A DNA stretch of 10,307 nucleotides. Origin: Verrucomicrobiaceae bacterium (lineage in GTDB: Bacteria; Verrucomicrobiota; Verrucomicrobiia; Verrucomicrobiales; Verrucomicrobiaceae). The stretch covers positions 1 to 10,307 of the forward strand of contig CANHTV010000095.1 of the NCBI GenBank assembly GCA_947463285.1. Reading direction: 5' to 3'. Both the position numbers and the translations under genes were made by a program. The notes under the pieces were generated by a model. That model worked only from the letters and a program-made list of their open reading frames with translations. It ran no database searches and was not told the DNA's origin. Below, one piece after another: positions 1-8,300 of this stretch (position 1 is the first letter of the stretch; every line of letters begins with the position of its first letter).

Positions 1-3000
1 ATCAAAGAAGCACGCTCCATGGCCAAGCTGGTGCATCCGCACATCGTGGCCGTGTTTGACTTTGGCCAGACCTACGCGCGGCATCTGTTTCTGGTGATGG
101 AGTATGTGGATGGCAGGGATCTCCATGTCCGCACCCGCGATGGCGAGATCACGCCGCAGCGCGCCCGTGAGATCATCGCCCAGCTTTGTGATGCGCTTCA
201 GTTTGCCCATGATCACGGCGTGGCTCATCGCGACATCAAACCTGCCAATGTCCTCATCAACGAAGAATGGAAGGTGAAGGTGGCTGACTTTGGCCTAGCG
301 CGTGATCTCACCGCTACGCCAAACGCCGATGAGCCGGAATACGGCACACCTGACTACACAGCGCCCGAGCGCATGATCATCGGTGCCGTCGTGGATCATC
401 GCGCCGACATCTATGCCCTGGGCGTGGTCATTCATGAAATGCTCACCGGCAAGACGCCCGCCGCCGCTGGCAAAAAAGCTGGTGAAGATCTGCCGGAAGG
501 CTTTGCAGGAGTCATCTCCAAATGCCTGATGAGTGATCCTGACCGGCGCTACCAGAAAGCCAGCGAGGTGAAAGCTGCCCTGCTGAACGCCACGGCGAAG
601 AGAATGCGGCAGGAAGCCGCGCCAAATGATCCCATCTCAGGGCAGCCACAGATCCATCTGGAAAAACCGGAGGCCTACAGCAGCTACCGTCCGTCGCTAT
701 GGAGTCGGCTACAGTACAAGCTCGGCCCCATCGGCTGGGGCTTCGCCTGTGTGCTGCTCGTGGTTGGCTTTGCGTGGCTGATTTTAAAAGACCGCGTGAC
801 GATCGTGATGCCGGAGAATCCCGTGCTGATGGTGAAACCGGAAGCTCCTGAAAAACCAGTCACAGAGCCCACACCAGCTCCCGTGACTCCTGAGCCCGAG
901 CCAGCCAAAGAGGCGAAGGTCTCTACCACCTCACAGGCAGAAACCAAGCCGATGACCGTGGAGCCCGCCGCCTCGGATTTCCCCATCATCGCGGCCCCGC
1001 CGTTCACGCTCATCGACGGACCACCGGCTGAAATCGCCAGGTTTGATGGGCATCGCGGTTCCGTTTATGGAGTGAAGCTGCTGAAGGATCAGCGCCGCCT
1101 TCTCTCCTGTGGGCTCGATGGCACAGTCAAGGTCTGGCATCTGGCGGATCAGCGTAATATCCGCACTTACAACTTTGAGATCAATCAGCTCAACCGCCTG
1201 CAGCTTAGTGCCGATGAGCAAGTGGGCCTAGTTTACAGCGTGTTCACCGACAAAATCGTGGTCTTTGAGGTGGAGACAGGCAAAGTCATCGAGCAGACCA
1301 CCATGCCGCATGATCGGCTCAATGCCGCGCTGCTTTTCGCCGATGGCAAATCTGCCTTGCTCGGAGGCACGCAGGAGAGCGGTCAGAACAATGTCTTCAT
1401 CTGGAAAATCGGCTCCGGCAAAGGCCCGGAAGCGGTCCCTGGATTCAATGGCCGCGTTTACAACTTTTTCTCCATGCAGGATGGCATCGACGCACTGGTC
1501 ACGGGCTCTGAGATCATTGATGTCGCTAAAAAGAGTTCACGGCCCCTGATCATGAGCTACACCTCCGCCACATCGCGGTTCAGTGTTTTCGATTCTCCCT
1601 TCAAAGGCTACATTACCCGCCTTCATGCAGAACTAGGAGCGGCCCTAGCTGTCGGGAGTATGGGCGGTCTTCAGATCCATAGCAGAGCTGATTTGCGCCT
1701 CGTCAAAACCATCGCCCAGGTGAAAAAGGATGCTCCGTATCCGAACGGTGCCCAACTGGTGGACCACGACCGGCTGGTCCTCAGTATCTGGTCAGACAGC
1801 ACGCTGCGCGTCCATGAAGTCAGCAGTGGGGAGGAACTCTGGAGCGTCCGCACCGAAGAGCCAGGCACCGAGCTGGCCCTGACTCAGGACGAGCGTTCAG
1901 TTTTGATCAGCACTCGTTTTGCAGATCCCAAAAACACGAGCGAAGGCCGCTTTGACATCCTGCACTGGCGACTCCCGAGATGGTCAACTCTGAAGAGCGC
2001 CAAAGACGTGCGTGCCGAGATCGTCGCCCGCTTGGCAGACCTACCCAAGCACGATCCCGAGCTCGCCGGACTCCGTGGACGGCTGCGGCAAGCCTTCCCG
2101 CCCATTGATCCCGCTGAGTTCACCAGCCAGCGGCAAAACCTCGACAATCTTTATCTCACCGCCATCCGCCGCGAGGCCCAAGGGCTATCACCCACGGAGG
2201 TAAACGTCATGAAAGCTGAGGATGAGCGCGTCCGCCAGAAAGTGCCACTGCCACCCGAGGGCATGGACACCAGCCTGCCGAAACCTTTGCAAAAACTCCG
2301 CGCCATCTACCGCCAGCAGCTCGCAACCCAGGATAAAAAAGAGACGGAAGCTTATCTGACACTGACCAAATCCATCCAGTCCTACATGCTGCCTCTTCAG
2401 CAAAAACGTGCTGCCGATGGTGATGTCATTGGCGCAGGTTGCGTCACTGCCGTCATGAAAGAATGGCAGTCAGGCAAAGACGAAGCCACCGCCTCAATCA
2501 CGAGCAGTCAGGCCAGCGCCGATCTAGGCCAGCCCGGCACGCCCACACGGCGGCCCAACCGAGTCGGCAGTGTCACCGCCATCCAGCGCACTGCTTTAAA
2601 CACCAGCGCCAGCTCGCCGCCACCGGAGGTCAGTCGCATCCCTGGCAGCTTAAAAGCAGTCGCCATCACCGGCGGTAGCAATCACGCTTTTGCTCTGCTG
2701 CCAGATGGCTCATTGCGCGGCTGGGGCCTTTGGCAGGGAGAGCCTGCAACTGCTCCTTCATCAGCTATTGAGGTTGTCCAAATCGACAGCTCTGACGAAG
2801 CTGCCCTGGCCCTGCGTAGCGATGGTAAAGTCATCGCCTGGAGCCCCCGCACTGCTGCCAATCCTTTGATTTTCCAAGCTCCCGGCGGTCGGGCTCCCAT
2901 CAGTGTCCATGCCGGACCTGAGGACTCAGGCTACGCGCTGTGCAGTGATGGCAGCGTCCATAGCGTCGGACCTGCCGCCCCTCAACCGCCCACAGCCATG

Positions 3001-3438
3001 GCTTTTTCCCGCCTAATCTTCCAGCCTACGACGCGTGGCTGGTGCGCTCTTCAGCGCGATGGCAGCCCGCTCTACTGGGGCGCTCAGTTGCCAGGTATTC
3101 TACCTTTACCCAGCGGGATGAAAGACCTCTTCGATGTGGAAATCGCCTCTGGTTTCGCCGTCGCCTTGCAGCGTGATGGCACTCTCACCGGCTGGGGGAA
3201 AACGGCACCCGATCAGAGCTTCCGCCGCAGGCAGTTCACTGGTGCCGTGGAGGTCGTCCATGACCATGCCGACCGCGTCTTCGCCGTGCATCGCAATGAC
3301 CATTCCTGGGAGCTCGCGCCCAATCCCAACATCCCCAGCTACGCCGCCGAAGATCGCCTCAGTGTCCTGGAAGGCAGGCTGCGTGGGGCCATCCAGGCCC
3401 TTTTCACCCGTGAGCACGTCATCGCTCTCAAGCCCTGA
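1..3438 (+). CDS. Membrane Ser/Thr protein kinase with WD40-like and RCC1-like repeats (5' truncated by window edge)
   Basis: The frame is open from base 1, so the true start, glycine loop and catalytic Lys lie upstream. The Met at 19 sits inside the kinase fold: the first codons read IKEARSMAKLVHPHIV, the alphaC helix with its Glu. Numbering from that Met, the Hanks motifs are intact: HRDIKPAN (D72, N77), DFG (D90) and the APE-type TAPE (114-117), so the kinase is probably active. One transmembrane helix lies at about 238-256, followed by a Pro/Glu-rich linker (about 265-300). A degenerate beta-propeller follows (about 337-655), whose clearest WD40 unit is GHRGSVY...VKVWHL (344-374). Residues 660-840 look helical. 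RCC1-like repeats (about 879-1105) recur as LxxDGxxxxWG. In this family such proteins have a cytoplasmic kinase and an outer repeat domain that may sense or bind partners; the ligand and substrates are unknown. The stop is TGA, 9 nt before rlmN. The family call is strong; the function of the repeats is inferred. Confidence 0.93.
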   Translation: MKEARSMAKLVHPHIVAVFDFGQTYARHLFLVMEYVDGRDLHVRTRDGEITPQRAREIIAQLCDALQFAHDHGVAHRDIKPANVLINEEWKVKVADFGLARDLTATPNADEPEYGTPDYTAPERMIIGAVVDHRADIYALGVVIHEMLTGKTPAAAGKKAGEDLPEGFAGVISKCLMSDPDRRYQKASEVKAALLNATAKRMRQEAAPNDPISGQPQIHLEKPEAYSSYRPSLWSRLQYKLGPIGWGFACVLLVVGFAWLILKDRVTIVMPENPVLMVKPEAPEKPVTEPTPAPVTPEPEPAKEAKVSTTSQAETKPMTVEPAASDFPIIAAPPFTLIDGPPAEIARFDGHRGSVYGVKLLKDQRRLLSCGLDGTVKVWHLADQRNIRTYNFEINQLNRLQLSADEQVGLVYSVFTDKIVVFEVETGKVIEQTTMPHDRLNAALLFADGKSALLGGTQESGQNNVFIWKIGSGKGPEAVPGFNGRVYNFFSMQDGIDALVTGSEIIDVAKKSSRPLIMSYTSATSRFSVFDSPFKGYITRLHAELGAALAVGSMGGLQIHSRADLRLVKTIAQVKKDAPYPNGAQLVDHDRLVLSIWSDSTLRVHEVSSGEELWSVRTEEPGTELALTQDERSVLISTRFADPKNTSEGRFDILHWRLPRWSTLKSAKDVRAEIVARLADLPKHDPELAGLRGRLRQAFPPIDPAEFTSQRQNLDNLYLTAIRREAQGLSPTEVNVMKAEDERVRQKVPLPPEGMDTSLPKPLQKLRAIYRQQLATQDKKETEAYLTLTKSIQSYMLPLQQKRAADGDVIGAGCVTAVMKEWQSGKDEATASITSSQASADLGQPGTPTRRPNRVGSVTAIQRTALNTSASSPPPEVSRIPGSLKAVAITGGSNHAFALLPDGSLRGWGLWQGEPATAPSSAIEVVQIDSSDEAALALRSDGKVIAWSPRTAANPLIFQAPGGRAPISVHAGPEDSGYALCSDGSVHSVGPAAPQPPTAMAFSRLIFQPTTRGWCALQRDGSPLYWGAQLPGILPLPSGMKDLFDVEIASGFAVALQRDGTLTGWGKTAPDQSFRRRQFTGAVEVVHDHADRVFAVHRNDHSWELAPNPNIPSYAAEDRLSVLEGRLRGAIQALFTREHVIALKP

Positions 3439-3447
3439 TTCCATCCC

Positions 3448-4512
3448 GTGCCCACGCATCTTCACGACCTGACTTTTGATGAACTCCGTGCGCTGCTCAC
3501 CGCAGATGGCCTGAAACCCGCACATGCCGCCACTCTCTGGAACTCGCTGCACTTTAAAGCCGATACCGACCAACTCGGGCGCACCGATTTCCTCCCGCCT
3601 CTGCGCAAATGGCTGGAAGCGCATCTAGGCAGCGATTGCCAGACCGACGTTCTGCCTATCGCCACCCAGACGCCCAGCAGCGATGGACTCACGCGCAAAT
3701 ACCTCCTCAAGCTGCATGACAGCCAGGAAATCGAGACCGTCATCATGGGCTACACCGGCCGTCACACCGCCTGCATCAGCACCCAGGCAGGCTGCGCCAT
3801 GGGCTGCGTCTTTTGCGCCACCGGCCAGATGGGTTTTGTCCGCCACCTGCGCCCGGGTGAGATCGTCGCTCAGGTGCATCACGCCCGCCGCGTTTTGCGC
3901 GAGCATGGTGAGCGCCTGAGAAACCTCGTGCTCATGGGCATGGGTGAGCCGCTGCATAATTATGACAACGTCATGAAGGCGCTCGGCATCATCAGTGACA
4001 CACGGGGTGCGAACATCGGCCCCAGCAAGATCAGCATCAGCACCGTCGGCGTCGTCCCCGGCATCCTACGCATGGCGGAGGAAAACAGTCCCTACAACCT
4101 CGCCGTCAGCCTGCATGGCAGCACCGAGGCCGAGCGTGCCGCGCTCATCCCCGCCAATCAGCGCTGGCCGCTCAGTGATCTCATCAGCGCCTGCCGCACC
4201 TACTCCGAGAAAACCGACCGCAAGATCTTCTTCGCCTGGACACTCATCGCAGGCGTCAATGACACACCAGACCACGCCCATCGTGTCGCTACCCTACTCG
4301 CAGGCATCCAGGCCCACGTGAATCTCATCCCGCTCAATGAAACCGCCGGCTACGAAGGTCGCGAGAGCGCCGAGACGGCGGGCGATGTCTTTCACCGCAT
4401 CATCCAGGACGCCGGCATCCCCTGCACCATCCGCCAGCGTCGCGGCATCGACGTCGCTGCTGGCTGCGGTCAGCTCAAAGCAGTCCGCAATCGCGACAAA
4501 AAGGCCGTTTAA
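3448..4512 (+). CDS. rlmN: Dual-specificity 23S rRNA/tRNA adenine-C2 methyltransferase RlmN (radical SAM)
   Basis: RlmN methylates C2 of A2503 in 23S rRNA and of A37 in some tRNAs, using SAM and a 4Fe-4S cluster in the cytoplasm. The 354-aa product is slightly shorter than E. coli RlmN. An N-terminal helical RNA-binding segment (LTFDELRALL, residues about 8-17) precedes the radical-SAM barrel. The cluster motif CX3CX2C is C116, C120 and C123 (CAMGCVFCATGQMGF), followed by the SAM-contacting GMGEP (164-168). Glu96 in EIETV matches the catalytic Glu region, and the C-terminal methyl-carrier Cys is C340 in AAGCGQL. The start is GTG at 3448; no ATG lies near the N-terminal domain and no Shine-Dalgarno is visible. 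The gene follows the kinase by 9 nt, so co-transcription is likely. A Cfr-like resistance paralogue is less likely in this chromosomal setting, but sequence alone does not strictly exclude it. Confidence 0.95.
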   Translation: MPTHLHDLTFDELRALLTADGLKPAHAATLWNSLHFKADTDQLGRTDFLPPLRKWLEAHLGSDCQTDVLPIATQTPSSDGLTRKYLLKLHDSQEIETVIMGYTGRHTACISTQAGCAMGCVFCATGQMGFVRHLRPGEIVAQVHHARRVLREHGERLRNLVLMGMGEPLHNYDNVMKALGIISDTRGANIGPSKISISTVGVVPGILRMAEENSPYNLAVSLHGSTEAERAALIPANQRWPLSDLISACRTYSEKTDRKIFFAWTLIAGVNDTPDHAHRVATLLAGIQAHVNLIPLNETAGYEGRESAETAGDVFHRIIQDAGIPCTIRQRRGIDVAAGCGQLKAVRNRDKKAV

Positions 4513-4612
4513 GATCGAGGGTGTTATATCATTCTAATAAGGGCAAGATGGCATCTGTGCGTCCATTGCGCGGGGATACTTGGTGCATCGGAAGTTAGCC
4601 CCACTTTTTCGT

Positions 4613-4646
4613 AGTCCGAGAATCACAAAACCTAGTAACTCGGGCT
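4613..4646 (+). terminator. Possible weak terminator hairpin downstream of rlmN
   Basis: AGTCCGAG (4613-4620) pairs with CTCGGGCT (4639-4646), an 8-bp stem with one G-T pair and an 18-nt AT-rich loop, followed by TTAT. It begins 101 nt after the rlmN stop on the rlmN strand. The loop is long and the T-tract very short, so this is only a candidate for the end of the kinase-rlmN transcript. Confidence 0.3.
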
Positions 4647-4691
4647 TTATACCGATTCTCAAATGTCTGTCCGATACCCGGCGGCTGGGCA

Positions 4692-4765
4692 GCCTCAGTG
4701 GCGGCGTCATTCGCTTGTCAGCTAGGGTGCCAATAGTCTCCTCTCTCTTTCCTTGCCACTGAGGC
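4692..4765. repeat. 11-bp perfect inverted repeat with 52-nt spacer
   Basis: GCCTCAGTGGC (4692-4702) and GCCACTGAGGC (4755-4765) are exact reverse complements. Just outside, GCGGC (4681-4685) and GCCGC (4767-4771) can also pair after mismatches. The spacer contains the pyrimidine run at 4737-4754. It could be a convergent transcription terminator, a small structured RNA, or the ends of a short non-autonomous element. No target-site duplication is obvious. The repeat itself is certain; its role is unknown. Confidence 0.6.
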
Positions 4766-4817
4766 CGCCGCGCGCGCCGATCACTTCAGACTTTCTTTTC
4801 GAGAACCGGTCTAGAAC

Positions 4818-5300
4818 TTAGCTCTGAAGCACGATCTTGATCTTGCCAGCGGTTTTACCGGCGGCAGTCAGGCTATCGACCAAGGTAGGCCCGGTTTGCG
4901 TCGAGGCGGCCATGGGTGGAGTGGCTGAGCTGGCCTGCTCGGCTTCAAGGGCGGCTTTGAGAGCACCTTCGACCATCTGCCCGCAGTGGATTTTCATCGG
5001 TGGCAGCGGGCCTAGTGGGGCACTGAGTTCTTCAGCACTCATTTGCAGGGCTTCTTCCTTGGTTTTGCCACGAATCAACTCCGTGGCGAGGCTAGCGACG
5101 GCGATGGCGGTCTGGCAGCCAAAGGATTGAAAGCTGGCTTTGTCGATCACTTTCCGCCCATCTTCTTCCTTGTACTTGAGCCACATGCGGACCATGTCGC
5201 CACAATCAGGGGAACCGACGGTGCCCACAGCATCTGCATCCGGCATTTCACCGAGGTTTTGCGGATTGCTGAGGGCGGCTTGGAGGGTGTCTTCGTTCAT
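4818..5300 (-). CDS. iscU: IscU/NifU-N family Fe-S cluster assembly scaffold with C-terminal extension
   Basis: This is a scaffold on which a cysteine desulfurase builds a 2Fe-2S cluster for transfer to apoproteins in the cytoplasm. The 160-aa product has all the ligand positions: C33 in SPDCGDM (with D35), C62 in SFGCQTAIA, and H105-C106 in KIHCGQM. The LPPMK (99-103) just before resembles the LPPVK that HscA binds in E. coli IscU. The 44-residue spacing from C62 to C106 matches IscU (43 in E. coli) and lacks the longer SufU insertion. Residues about 121-160 are an Ala/Ser/Thr/Pro-rich linker plus a short tail ending KIKIVLQS; there is no CXXC Nfu domain, so it is not full-length NifU. ATG at 5300 follows the secA stop by 9 nt with no Shine-Dalgarno. 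No iscS, hscA or fdx is in the window. The family is clear; the exact name (iscU or nifU-like) is less so. Confidence 0.88.
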   Translation of the reverse strand: MNEDTLQAALSNPQNLGEMPDADAVGTVGSPDCGDMVRMWLKYKEEDGRKVIDKASFQSFGCQTAIAVASLATELIRGKTKEEALQMSAEELSAPLGPLPPMKIHCGQMVEGALKAALEAEQASSATPPMAASTQTGPTLVDSLTAAGKTAGKIKIVLQS

Positions 5301-5309
5301 GAGGGCTGG

Positions 5310-8300
5310 TTACGCCAGACGACCGCAGCAGGCTTTGAATTTCTTGCCGCTACCGCAGGGGCAGGCGTCGTTGCGTCCGACATTGGCCAATGGTTTCCTG
5401 ACGGGATTGATGGTTGGAAGAATGAGTTTCGGGCCATCGCTACCAGGATTATGAGGCTTCGGCTTTTCGGGCTCAGGCTCAGACTTCAGAGCTGGGACGT
5501 TATTTTGCGGTGCCTGCTGCATCATGGCCAGTTGAGCCAGGAATTGCTCAAAGGCGGCGAGCTGCTGGGTGCTCTTGAAGAGATTGCTGAGGACTTCGCT
5601 ATTAATGTTACGCATCAATTCAGAGAAGATGGAGAAGGCCTCCTGCTTGAATTCGACGAGTGGGTCTTTCTGGCCGTAGCTGCGCAGACTAATACCTTCC
5701 TTGAGGGCATCCAGTGCATACAAGTGTTCCTGCCAGAGACGATCGATAGCATTGAGGAGGATCATTTTCTCGATCTCCTGGAGCGCCTGTGGATTGGCGC
5801 CGCCGACTTTGATGTCATAGGCGTGCAGGACTTTGTCTTTGATGAAATTCACCTGCCCGTCGAAGTCGAGCGCTTTGAATTCATCATCAAAATCACGCAG
5901 ACCAACAGGGAAGCTGACGTTCACCCATTGCAGCAGGTTTTCATAATCAGCCTCAACATCACTGCCGCGTTCTTTTGGCAGGAATTCACCGAGACGCTCA
6001 TTGAGGCCTTTTTCGACGGCTTCATTCAGTAGGATGCGGGGGTCATTGCTTTGCAGCACGTCGTTGCGCCATTCATAGATGACCTCACGCTGCTGGTTCA
6101 TGACGTCGTCATATTCCAGCACGCGCTTGCGCCAGGTGTAGTTGCGCTGTTCGACACGCTTCTGGGCGGTCTCGACACTGCGATTCAGCCAAGGATGCTG
6201 AAGCTCCTCACCTTCCTGCATGCCAAAGCGCTCCATGATCTTAGTCATGCGGTCGGCAGCGCCAAAGTTGCGCATGAGATCGTCTTCAAAAGCTAGGAAG
6301 AATTTGCTCTCGCCAGGATCACCCTGACGGGCGCAGCGTCCACGCAACTGACGGTCCACGCGACGTGATTCGTGACGCTCAGTGGCAAGCACCATCAGTC
6401 CACCGAGTTCGGACACGCCTTGTCCGAGTTTGATGTCCGTACCACGGCCAGCCATGTTGGTGGCGATGGTGACGGCCCCACGCTGACCTGCGCGAGCAAC
6501 AATCTCAGCTTCCTGGCGGTGATACTTCGCATTCAAGACGGCATGAGGGATCTTTTGCAGCTTCAACATGCGGCTGACTGTTTCAGAGGCATCCACACTG
6601 GCGGTGCCAACGAGCAAAGGTTGACCTTTGGCGTGACGCTCACGGATCATCTCGATCACGGCATTGTATTTCTCACGACGCGTTTTGTAGATGCTGTCGT
6701 TTTGATCAATGCGCTTCACGACCTGATTGGTCGGGATGGTGAGGACATCCAGCCCATAAATGTCGTGGAACTCTGAGGCGTCCGTTTCAGCCGTGCCTGT
6801 CATGCCGCCAAGTTTGGCGTAGAGACGGAAGTAGTTTTGAATGGTGATGGTGGCGAGCGTCTGCGTCTCGGCGTCAATCTGCACGCCTTCTTTGGCTTCC
6901 ACGGCCTGATGCAAACCATCGCTCCAACGGCGACCGGACATCTTCCGTCCTGTCTGGGCATCGACGATGACGACCTTGTTTTCCTCGACGACGTATTCGA
7001 CGTCTTTTTCGTAAAGGCAATAGGCACGGAGCAGTTGGCTGATCTGGTGGATGCGCTGGCCCTGGTGGGAGAGGCGATCCTGGAGTTCGTTCTTCTTGGC
7101 GATCTTCTGCGGCTCGGTGATGCTATTGTCACCGTCGATCTCGGAGAAAAGCGTGGCCAGATCTGGCAGCACGAAGGCATCGGGCTCATCGGGGCTGAGG
7201 AAATTGCGGCCCATCTCGGTGAGATCGGCGTCGTGGCTCTTCTCTTCGATGAAGTAGTAGAGCTCTTCTTTCAACGCGAAGAGGTCCTTCTTTTGAGTGT
7301 CTTCGTACATCTTCAGCTCAGCCTTTTCCAGAGCGCGGCGGAGTTCTGCATCTTCCATGCAGCGCAGCAGGCCACGGTTTTTCGGCTGGCCGAGTTTGAC
7401 TTGATAAAGCTTACGTCCGGCTACTTCGAGATCGCCCTTGGCAGCATCTTCCTTGGCTTGGCTGACGAGGCTGTTGCAGAGCGTGTTCTGGCGGCGGACA
7501 ATCTGCTCTACCAGTGGCTTGTAGCGCTCGTATTGATGCGTGCTGTCAGCACCAGCAACAGGACCGCTGATGATCAACGGCGTGCGAGCTTCATCAATGA
7601 GCACCGAGTCCACTTCGTCCACGATGGCGAAGTAGTGACCGCGTTGCACCTGCTGCTCACGGCTGGAGGCCATGCCATTGTCACGCAGGTAGTCAAAGCC
7701 GAACTCGCTGTTCGTGCCGAAGGTGATGTCACACTCATACTGCTGACGGCGAAAATGACTGGGCTGATCGTTTTGGATGCAGCCGACCGTGAGACCGAGG
7801 AACTTGTAAAGATACCCCATCCACTCGGAGTCACGGCGGGCGAGGTAATCATTGACGGTGATGACATGAACACCACGGCCAGTGAGGGCATTTAATGTGA
7901 CAGGCAGGGTGCCGACGAGGGTTTTACCTTCACCTGTGGCCATTTCAGCGATCATGCCGCGATGCAGGGCGATACCGCCGATGAGCTGCACGTCAAAGTG
8001 GACCATGTTCCACTTCAGCGGCGTGTCGCAGACGATGTGCTCCTGGCCGCAAAGACGACGCGCGGTGTTTTTCACCACGGCATAAACTTCCGGCATGATG
8101 GCATCCAGCATCTTGGACTCGATGGCGGCGAATTTTGGCTGGATGTCATTCCAGGCTTCGCGGGCTTTGTCGATGCGAGCTTTTTTGTCATCGACGCTTT
8201 TGCCAGCCCAGGCGCTTTCTACCAGGTAGCTGTCATCCAGGGATGCGAAATGCGTTTTCAGTGCGGCAAAATAACCGGCGACGTGACTCAGGCAGGCATC

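Larger units (their letters stand above)
4513..4817. other. 305-bp convergent intergenic region, no gene recognised
   Basis: This gap separates the 3' ends of rlmN (+) and the IscU-type gene (-). I find no tRNA, SRP RNA, tmRNA or RNase P motif and no credible protein. It holds an 8-bp stem-loop (4613-4646), an 11-bp perfect inverted repeat with a 52-nt spacer (4692-4765), an 18-nt pure pyrimidine run (4737-4754) and an alternating GC run (4770-4777). The first half is visibly more AT-rich than the flanking genes. Transcription from both sides should stop here, but neither hairpin has a long T-tract. Confidence 0.6.

Noticed and set aside
4580..4762. 60-codon plus-strand frame in the rlmN-iscU gap
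   Set aside because: It has no ribosome binding site and no recognisable motif, and it runs through the inverted repeat.
4513..4817. Hidden tRNA, SRP RNA, tmRNA or RNase P RNA in the gap
   Set aside because: I looked for a tRNA cloverleaf and TPsiC-type sequence and for core motifs of the other RNAs and found none.
4784..4829. 7-bp inverted repeat CTTCAGA/TCTGAAG at the 3' end of the IscU-type gene as a terminator
   Set aside because: The loop is 32 nt, the stem reaches into the coding sequence and no T-tract follows on the gene's strand.
5043..6032. Long open frame (329 codons) on the plus strand opposite secA and the 5' part of iscU
   Set aside because: It is antisense to two unmistakable genes, has no recognisable domain and crosses the gene boundary. 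It is a by-product of codon bias in secA.
6837..7895. Long open frame (352 codons) on the plus strand inside secA
   Set aside because: It is fully antisense to conserved SecA sequence including Walker B, and no family is recognisable in its translation.
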